DNA of 64,000 nucleotides, from NCBI GenBank assembly GCA_023150295.1, contig JAKLLE010000001.1:30594-94593 (forward strand), given 5' to 3'. Below, piece after piece: positions 58,256 to 64,000 of the stretch. Every line of letters begins with the position of its first letter. Within the stretch, counting starts at the first letter, position 1. Both the position numbers and the translations under genes were made by a program. The notes beneath the pieces were generated by a model. That model did not search any database. It was given only the letters and a program-made list of their open reading frames with translations, and was not told the origin of the DNA. The DNA is from Giesbergeria sp. (GTDB lineage Bacteria; Pseudomonadota; Gammaproteobacteria; Burkholderiales; Burkholderiaceae_C).

Positions 58256-58360
58256 GAAACTCCCCACGCCAGCATGACCTGGATCGGGTAACGGGGCGCG
58301 GTGATGCCCCAGGGTGTTTCTCAGTCCGCAGCCACCGCAGTGGCGGGACACCCCTGTTTC
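58256..58360 (-). promoter_or_regulatory. TPP riboswitch (THI element) controlling the thiO operon
   Basis: On the minus strand the order is GAAAC, AGGGGTG, CTGAGA, ACACCCT, then ACCCGATCCAGGTCATGC, TGGCG, GGGGAG and GTTTC. The CTGAGA and ATCCAGGTCATGCTGGCG blocks are the conserved TPP-binding core; GAAAC/GTTTC forms the closing P1 stem. CCCCTG downstream (58230-58225) can pair with CAGGGG of the aptamer, suggesting a switch between structures. Thiamine pyrophosphate would reduce expression of thiO, thiS, thiG and thiE. Confidence 0.88.
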
Positions 58361-58432
58361 GTCCGTAGCCACGAATTACAGCACAAGCCGTATTCCCTGG
58401 GCTTGATGTGGCACAGGCATAATTTTTTCACC

Positions 58433-59281
58433 ATGACACACAGCCAGAATTCTTCTGCCCCTGCGCCACGCTACGTGCGCGTGCTCTCCATTGCAGGCTC
58501 CGACAGCGGCGGTGGGGCGGGCATCCAGGCCGACCTCAAGACCTTCAGCGCCCTGGGCTGCTACGGCATGACGGCCATCACCGCCATCACCGCGCAAAAC
58601 ACCCAGGGCGTGCGCGCCATCCACGGCGTGCCGCCCGACATCCTGCGCGCCCAGATCGAGGCCGTGGTCGAGGACATCGGCGTCGATGCCGTCAAGATCG
58701 GCATGCTGCATTCCCCTGAAGTGGTGCAGGTGGTGGCCGATGCCATCTGCCGCTACCAACTGCCGAATGTGGTGCTCGACCCCGTGATGGTGGCCACCAG
58801 CGGCGACCGCCTCATTGCCGCCGACACCGTGGACGTGCTGGTGCGCGGGCTGTTCCCGCTGGCGCAGGTGGTCACCCCCAACCTCGACGAAGCTGCGCTG
58901 CTGCTGGGCCGCCCCATTGACGGTATAGAGGCCTTGGACGCCGCCGCCCAGGCCCTGCGCGCGCTGGGCGCACCTGCCGCCTTGCTCAAGGGCGGGCACC
59001 TGCCGGGCGATGAGGTGGTGGACGTGTTGGCCCTGGCGGACGGCCGCCTGGCGCACCTGCGCTCGTCACGCATCGCCACGACCAACGGCCACGGCACGGG
59101 CTGCACGCTCTCGTCGGCCATCGCCGCCCACCTGGCCCTGGGCCATGCCCTGCCCAGCGCCGTGGCGCAGGCGCGCAGCTACATCCTGGGCGCCATCCAG
59201 GCGGGCGCCGCCGTGCGCACCGGCCACGGCCATGGGCCGCTGAACCACGGCTATGCGCCGGTGGCGCAGGTGGTGCAGTAA
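58433..59281 (+). CDS. thiD: Hydroxymethylpyrimidine/phosphomethylpyrimidine kinase
   Basis: 282 residues of the ribokinase-like fold. ThiD phosphorylates HMP and HMP-phosphate in thiamine synthesis. Motifs are AGSDSGGGAGIQADLKTFSA near the N-terminus, VVLDPVMVATSGDRL, the NLDEAALLLG region, and the ATP-binding and catalytic NGHGTGCTLSSAIAAHLALG. ATG 58433 was chosen by homology; a -10-like CATAAT (58418-58423) lies nine bases upstream, so the message could be nearly leaderless. It is divergent from the thiO operon and not under the riboswitch. Confidence 0.95.
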   Translation: MTHSQNSSAPAPRYVRVLSIAGSDSGGGAGIQADLKTFSALGCYGMTAITAITAQNTQGVRAIHGVPPDILRAQIEAVVEDIGVDAVKIGMLHSPEVVQVVADAICRYQLPNVVLDPVMVATSGDRLIAADTVDVLVRGLFPLAQVVTPNLDEAALLLGRPIDGIEALDAAAQALRALGAPAALLKGGHLPGDEVVDVLALADGRLAHLRSSRIATTNGHGTGCTLSSAIAAHLALGHALPSAVAQARSYILGAIQAGAAVRTGHGHGPLNHGYAPVAQVVQ

Positions 59282-59381
59282 CTGCGCAGGTTTTCCGTAG
59301 CGTACGGCTTTGCCGCAACGCGAAGCAAATGTTCCCGTTCAACAGCACTTGAGAGTTGGACTGGCAGCGTATCGATCTACC

Positions 59382-60458
59382 TGTCTCATCCCGGACGATT
59401 ATAGGGTCGCTTGTGGAACAGGTGCGGGTGCTCCTGATACCAGTCCTTCATGGCCTGCATCGGCGTCTTGCTCTTGAGTGCTGACTGCGGCAGTTGGTGG
59501 TTGTACAGGGCCACATAGCGCAGCAAGGTCTGCTCCATGTCCTCGCGGCTGTTGAACCGGTGGGTCTTGAGTACATCAGCGATGCGGCCATTGAACCGCT
59601 CCACCATGCCGTTGGTTCTCGTGGTTCTGGGCTTGGTCAACCGGTGTTCGATACCCAGCTCTTGGCACAACTGGTCGAACTCATGGTTGCCGCTGGGCTC
59701 GCGCTCCCTGCTGGCAAACAGGCGGTCGGTGAACTCCTTGCCGTTGTCGATCAGCAGCTTGGTGATTCTGATCGGACAGGCCTTGTGCAGCGCCCTCAGA
59801 AAGGCCTGGGCACTGGCTGCGGTCTTGTTGGCCTTGAGTTGTACGAACACCCATCGCGTGGCCCGGTCGATGACCACGAACAGGTAGCGTCTGCTGCTCT
59901 CATCCTGCATCTGGGGCAGGTACTTCACGTCCATATGCACATAGCCTGGCTCGTAACTCTTGAACGCCTTGTGCACAGGCTGTGGTTCCTGGGGCCTGAG
60001 GGCGTTGAGGTTGCCCGCTCCATGGCGACGCAGACACCTGTCCAGGCCTGAGCGCGAGACATGGGGGCAAATAAACTCCCGCGTGACGGCCAGAAGGTCA
60101 TCCAAGGGCAGCAGCAAGGTGCGCCGCAGGTGAACCACCACGGTCTCTTGTGCAGGCGTGAGCACGGTCTGCAGGTGATGGGCCGTATGCGAGCGGTCGC
60201 CAAAAACAGAGCGCTTCTTCCACTTGTAGACCGTCTGCTCGGTAATCCCATAGCGCTGGGCCAGGATACTGGCTGTTTCGCTACTGGCCGCGATCTCGGC
60301 CCGCACTGCAGGTGTGGTGCGAGCGTTCTTGTGCAGGGCTATCAACATGGCTTCACTCCCCTGGTGGATTGCAAGGACTCAATCAACTCTTGCAGAACCG
60401 CTCGGGCCATGAACAGTGGATAGCATTTTGGGTCTATGCAATCATCCGGGATGCGACA
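59382..60458 (-). mobile_element. IS481-family insertion sequence, complete, with 6-bp target duplication
   Basis: The element is 1077 bases. The left end TGTCTCATCCCGGACGATT (59382-59400) and the right end, read inward TGTCGCATCCCGGATGATT, are imperfect inverted repeats. TCTACC occurs on both sides (59376-59381 and 60459-60464) as the target duplication. One intact transposase gene fills it, with its stop inside the left repeat. The insertion lies three bases after the TauE/SafE stop codon. Confidence 0.9.
59386..60348 (-). CDS. IS481-family DDE transposase
   Basis: 320 residues. The N-terminal helix-turn-helix (AEIAASSETASILAQRYGIT, then EQTVYKWKKR) binds the ends. The rve-type catalytic core has D in VHMDVKYLPQMQDE, D in LLIDNGKEFTDR and E in NGMVERFNGRIADVLK, the DDE triad. 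The reading frame is uninterrupted, so the enzyme is probably active. The stop codon overlaps the left inverted repeat. ATG 60348 is near the right end. Confidence 0.92.
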   Translation of the reverse strand: MLIALHKNARTTPAVRAEIAASSETASILAQRYGITEQTVYKWKKRSVFGDRSHTAHHLQTVLTPAQETVVVHLRRTLLLPLDDLLAVTREFICPHVSRSGLDRCLRRHGAGNLNALRPQEPQPVHKAFKSYEPGYVHMDVKYLPQMQDESSRRYLFVVIDRATRWVFVQLKANKTAASAQAFLRALHKACPIRITKLLIDNGKEFTDRLFASREREPSGNHEFDQLCQELGIEHRLTKPRTTRTNGMVERFNGRIADVLKTHRFNSREDMEQTLLRYVALYNHQLPQSALKSKTPMQAMKDWYQEHPHLFHKRPYNRPG

Positions 60459-60466
60459 TCTACCGT

Positions 60467-61252
60467 CTACACGGTCCACAACAGCTTGAGGCTAATGGAC
60501 AAAAGTACCACCGCCAAAAAGCCCCGCAACAGATTATGGGGGAGCCGCGAGGACAGCATGGCCCCGATTACCACGGCTGGAATCGAACCTAATAGCAAAT
60601 TGCTAAGCAAGTGCACATCCACATTGCCAATCAGTACGTGCCCAAGTCCCGCAAATACAGCCAATGGCACTGCATGCACGATATCGGTGGCAATCAGGCG
60701 TGGTGGCGTCAAGCGCAGCGGGTACAGATAGGCTAAAAATACCGCACCCAGGGCTCCCGCCCCCACCGATGTGAGCGTTACAAGCACCCCAAGCACAGTA
60801 CCCGCTAGAACCGTCAACGGAGCTTGCACTGCCTTGAAATGTGCTCCATCGGTGATGCGAAGTTTGCGACCCAGGGCGTGCAAAGATGTTTGGCACAGCA
60901 TCCCCAACGCAGTCAGCATGACAACTACCGAAATCGCCATACTGAAAAAAGACACTGCCCCCGCATCCACTGGGCGCCAAGCCATCCACAACAAGGTTAG
61001 CGCCGAGGCTACCAAGCTCCCCGCCCACAGTCGCCGAACCACGGGCCAATCGATTAACCCGTGCCCGTGGTGTACATGGGTTGCAATCAGCTTGGTGATG
61101 GCAGCAAACCATAGGTCGGTTCCTACTGCGGTCATGGGTGTCACCCCGAAAAGCAGCAGCAACAGCGGGGTCATCAAAGCACCGCCGCCCACGCCAGTCA
61201 AACCCACCAGCAGCCCGGTCACGGCACCTGCAGTCAATTGCCCAATATCCAT
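60467..61252 (-). CDS. TauE/SafE-family permease (sulfite/sulfonate export type)
   Basis: 261 residues with eight hydrophobic segments. The N-terminal TAGAVTGLLVGLTGVGGGAL has the conserved G-x-G-G-G; the second half carries GTVLGVLVTLTSVGAGALG, the paired repeat of TauE/SafE (TSUP) carriers. These move sulfite, sulfonates, sulfoacetate or similar anions. ATG 61252 follows the upstream stop after one base, so it is coupled to the CysN-like/CysC-like gene, suggesting sulfur anions as substrate. Visibly lower GC than the rest of the window. An IS481 element sits three bases after its stop. Confidence 0.85.
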   Translation of the reverse strand: MDIGQLTAGAVTGLLVGLTGVGGGALMTPLLLLLFGVTPMTAVGTDLWFAAITKLIATHVHHGHGLIDWPVVRRLWAGSLVASALTLLWMAWRPVDAGAVSFFSMAISVVVMLTALGMLCQTSLHALGRKLRITDGAHFKAVQAPLTVLAGTVLGVLVTLTSVGAGALGAVFLAYLYPLRLTPPRLIATDIVHAVPLAVFAGLGHVLIGNVDVHLLSNLLLGSIPAVVIGAMLSSRLPHNLLRGFLAVVLLSISLKLLWTV

Positions 61253-61253
61253 C

Positions 61254-62726
61254 TCAATCCAGCACGTCGATGATTTGCTCCACGCACACCTCAGGCGGTG
61301 CGTCCGTGGTGCGAACACGCACCTGCGGCGACTCGGGTGGTTCATAGGGACTGTCGATGCCCGTAAAGTTCTTCAGCTCCCCTCGGCGCGCTTTTGCATA
61401 AAGACCTTTCACATCGCGCCGCTCGCAGGCCTCCAGCGGCGTGTCCACAAACACTTCGATAAATTCGCCCTGGGCAAACAGACCACGTGCCATCCGTCGC
61501 TCACTGCGAAAGGGTGAAATGAAGCTGACCAGCACCACCAATCCGGCATCCACCATCAGTTTGGCCACCTCTGCCACACGGCGTATGTTCTCCACACGGT
61601 CAGCGTCGGTAAAACCCAGGTCGCGGTTTAGACCATGGCGTACATTGTCGCCGTCCAGCAAATATGTGTGCCTGCCCAGGGCATGTAAGCGCTTTTCCAG
61701 CAGACTGGCCAGTGTGGATTTGCCAGATCCCGATAAACCGGTAAACCAAATGCAACGGGGAACCTGTTTTTTTTGAAAAGCCCTTGCCGCTTTGTTCAAA
61801 CCCAGGGCCTGCCATTGGATGTTGCTGGCGCGTCGCAATGCAAACTCTATGCGGCCAGCACCCAATACCTCTCGGCCCAGCGCGTCTAACAGTACGAAGC
61901 CGCTCTTGTCCACGCCTCCGACCATTGCCAGCTCCATGCTGGTGGACAAGTTCACCAAAGCGAATTCGTTCTGCCCCACGGTCTTTGCAGCAAGGCGCGC
62001 GCCAGTGGCAATGTCCTCACGGTGCTTGATTTCGGTTACCGTGGCGGTGGCTTCGGAGGCCGCAGTGCGCATACGGTACTGCCTGCTCGGCACCAAAGGC
62101 TGCGCGTGCAACCACACTAGGCGCGCCATATACTGGTCTGCCTTTTCACATGTGTGTTTAGGCGGCTGAGGCTCGGAGCGTAGGCTCATCGCTAGCCCCT
62201 CCAGGCATGCCAGCAGGCTCGGGCCGGTGTACCAAGGCATGTTTGCACTGTGTTGCAGCAAGTTGTCCCCATCAAGGCACGACACTGGAACTGCTCGCAC
62301 GTCTGCCCAACCTGCTTCAGCCGCAGCAGCCATGTGGACGGCCACCAGGGCGTCAAATATCGACTTATCAAAACCCACGGCATCCATTTTGTTGATAATC
62401 AGCACCCCATGGCGTACACCACACAGCGCTGCAACATGGGCAAAAAAGCGGGTTTGTGTTGCTGCACCCTGGCAAGCATCCACCATCCACAGCGCGACAC
62501 TGGCTTGGCGTTCAGGCGCGAACATTGCGCTGGTGCACTGCGTTTGCCAGGCTCCATTGGTCACGACGAAGTGTCCATGTGCGGTGGCAAACTTACCGTC
62601 CAAATGGAATTGCCCGTCGGGTTCCTCGGGCGAGGGGCATCCGAGCAAGCGGCTTAGCAAAGTAGCCTTACCATCGCCCTCACGACTGAAAACCCACAGG
62701 CGCAGCGGAGTAGAGGTAAGCGACAT
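61254..62726 (-). CDS. Degenerate CysN-like GTPase domain fused to APS kinase (CysC)
   Basis: 490 residues from ATG 62726 (in-frame starts at 62768 and 62789 also exist). The C-terminal 170 residues are an intact-looking APS kinase: P-loop [48 protein letters not shown] and [13 protein letters not shown]. The N-terminal part aligns with CysN, the ATP-sulfurylase GTPase, but the P-loop reads [15 protein letters not shown], losing the first Gly and the Ser/Thr pattern, the switch region and DTPGH box are missing, while NKMD (specificity) remains. Normal CysNC is over 600 residues. So it probably makes PAPS without sulfurylase activity. No cysD is adjacent. Confidence 0.8.
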   Translation of the reverse strand: MSLTSTPLRLWVFSREGDGKATLLSRLLGCPSPEEPDGQFHLDGKFATAHGHFVVTNGAWQTQCTSAMFAPERQASVALWMVDACQGAATQTRFFAHVAALCGVRHGVLIINKMDAVGFDKSIFDALVAVHMAAAAEAGWADVRAVPVSCLDGDNLLQHSANMPWYTGPSLLACLEGLAMSLRSEPQPPKHTCEKADQYMARLVWLHAQPLVPSRQYRMRTAASEATATVTEIKHREDIATGARLAAKTVGQNEFALVNLSTSMELAMVGGVDKSGFVLLDALGREVLGAGRIEFALRRASNIQWQALGLNKAARAFQKKQVPRCIWFTGLSGSGKSTLASLLEKRLHALGRHTYLLDGDNVRHGLNRDLGFTDADRVENIRRVAEVAKLMVDAGLVVLVSFISPFRSERRMARGLFAQGEFIEVFVDTPLEACERRDVKGLYAKARRGELKNFTGIDSPYEPPESPQVRVRTTDAPPEVCVEQIIDVLD

Positions 62727-62801
62727 TTCATCAGTAGGGGCGGGACAGTTGGTGGGCAAGGCGGGCATCAAAACTGGACTTCGGAACACTATTGTCCACG
62801 C

Positions 62802-63933
62802 TCATGGCCTTCCCAGGAACAGGTACAGCGTCTTGTGCCCGCCTTGCCCCCAGTCCAGGCCCACATAGGCAGGCCCCAGGGCCGTGGAGGCGCCCAAGAA
62901 CAGGCCCAAGCCAGCGCGATCAATCCTTGCGCTTTGCACACCCAGAGGTGAGCGCATGCGTGCGTATTCGAGCGACGCCCCCGCGTACAGGCCCGAACCA
63001 AAGGGCTGCGGCAGGCCCACCAGCCGCTGGTAGTAGGTCAGCGAACCCAGCCCCAGGCCCTTGACCAAGAACTGCCCCGTCTGGAATCCGGAAAGATTCT
63101 GGAATCCGCCCACGCTGATGACGTCCAGCACGTTGTTGCCGGAGGCGCTGACGCTGGCCACATGCACCCGTGCCTTGAGGGTGTGGGCGCCCCAGCTGCG
63201 CGCTGCGATGCCCTCCAGGTCTGCGCGCTTGTAAATGGCCGCGTCGTCGTGTGTGCCGTCCTTGGCCCAAAAGGCCTCCAGCCGCGCTGCGCTGCCCGAT
63301 CGCGGGAAGTCCAGTCCATCCAACTGGTCGTACACCGCCCGCAAGCGCAAACCATTCAGCCGGGACTCAAAGGGCGGCACGCCACTGAGGCCGATTTGCG
63401 GACTCGTCTTGACCTTGGCCTTGACCAGGCCCACGTGCAGCTCACCCAACGCATCCTGCAGACCAGCGCCCAGCTCCAGCTCTGCACGGCTGATGGAAAA
63501 CTCGCCCACCGACCGATTGCCGATGAACACCTGCTTGGGCTGTTTGCTCAAACTCCAACGCGGCTCCAGGTACCAGGAAGAGCCAGACCACAGGGGCTGG
63601 ATCCAGCGCGTCTCGAATTGCTGCGACTGCCCGAAGGAGCCCATGACCTGCCACTCCCCCCCCGCTGGCGTTGAGCCAGGTGCGGCGCAAGGCAGCCTTC
63701 ACTGCAAAGTCTGCGTTGGAGCGGCTGTCCGCGCTCCCGGCGAAGCCCACCTGCAGGTAGTCAGGGCCCCAGGGCTTTTCTTGAGGGTCCACCCACAGGG
63801 TGTAGCTTTCGCCGTCAGGCCGCACTGAGTAAGCAATGTTGGTGAAGTTTCCACTGCCGCTCGAGGGACTTGCAGAATTCCTCAACCCAGCCGAATTTGC
63901 CTCTGCGTGAGGCGCAAAAAAAGTTGCGGGCAC
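62802..63933 (-). pseudogene. Patatin-type outer-membrane protein (PlpD-like), truncated and frameshifted
   Basis: The lower 280 codons (62802-63644) encode a beta-barrel C-terminus (SLEYARMRSPLGVQSARIDR, ending in LYLFLGRP), as in patatin-like proteins with a bacterial-surface-antigen barrel. The upstream frame (63656-63897) carries FTNIAYSVRPDGESYTLWVD and KPWGPDYLQVGF, the POTRA/barrel junction. The two are joined only if a run of eight C (63656-63663) is read as seven. The patatin domain itself is missing: upstream of 63897 the sequence has no homology and meets an in-frame stop at 63994-63996. The gene is thus likely broken. A possible divergent start ATG at 63986 lies at the edge. Confidence 0.65.
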
Positions 63934-64000
63934 CGCCCAAAAGGCTGGAAGATCAGGGTATCGAAGTCTGAACTTGGTGCCCGCCCATGAATACTACCCT

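Noticed and set aside
59295..59307. CCGTA-GCG-TACGG as the thiD terminator
   Set aside because: The stem is only five pairs with a three-base loop and no T run.

Overview
This window looks like chromosomal DNA of a high-GC betaproteobacterium of the family Comamonadaceae (Acidovorax-like). The grounds are the gene neighbourhoods (lpxB-rnhB-TrmH-type methyltransferase, carA-small gene-carB-greA, rlmE-ftsH-folP-glmM, trxA-rho-rpmE2, a thiO-thiS-thiG-thiE operon behind a TPP riboswitch), the strong G/C third-position codon use, and a dispersed two-hairpin repeat found at eight places. The genus is not proven from sequence alone.

Layout. 1-9289: housekeeping genes for lipid A synthesis (lpxB end), RNase HII, an RNA methyltransferase, a GST-like protein, carbamoyl-phosphate synthase (carA, carB, with a small unknown gene between them), the transcription factor gene greA behind an attenuator-like leader, and a small membrane protein. 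9298-16484: glycosyltransferase, YhbY RNA-binding protein, rlmE, ftsH behind a heat-shock-type promoter, folP, glmM and an EamA permease. 16550-22954: a PadR regulator with two palindromic operators facing a 2,4-dienoyl-CoA reductase and dienoyl-CoA isomerase pair, then argP/argO and a Crp-like regulator. 22991-24890: a stand-alone SoxCD-type sulfite dehydrogenase.

24960-38037 is a phosphate island. It holds an OlsB-like ornithine acyltransferase, ppk, a SixA-type phosphatase, ppx, a small lipoprotein, pstSCAB, phoU, phoB and phoR. Pho-box-like tandem 11-bp repeats lie before olsB, ppk, the lipoprotein gene and pstS. Together the genes would sense phosphate, import it, store it as polyphosphate and replace phospholipids.

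37997-46856: MATE exporter, membrane glycosyltransferase, a MITE-like element, rpmE2, rho, trxA, an HI0933-type flavoprotein, a class III cyclase with an FHA domain, and an unknown gene. 46963-52619: acyl-CoA catabolism, with an ACAD11-like dehydrogenase/kinase pair, a Crp regulator, an enoyl-CoA hydratase and a 3-hydroxyacyl-CoA dehydrogenase. 52693-54879: a FimV-like protein with an apparent frameshift. 54952-59281: thiamine genes with a TPP riboswitch.

59382-64000 looks like an accessory edge of visibly lower GC. It has a complete IS481-type insertion sequence with a 6-bp target duplication, a TauE/SafE permease, a protein joining a degenerate CysN-like GTPase to an intact-looking APS kinase, and a truncated, frameshifted patatin-type outer-membrane protein gene. 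I saw no tRNA, rRNA or CRISPR array.
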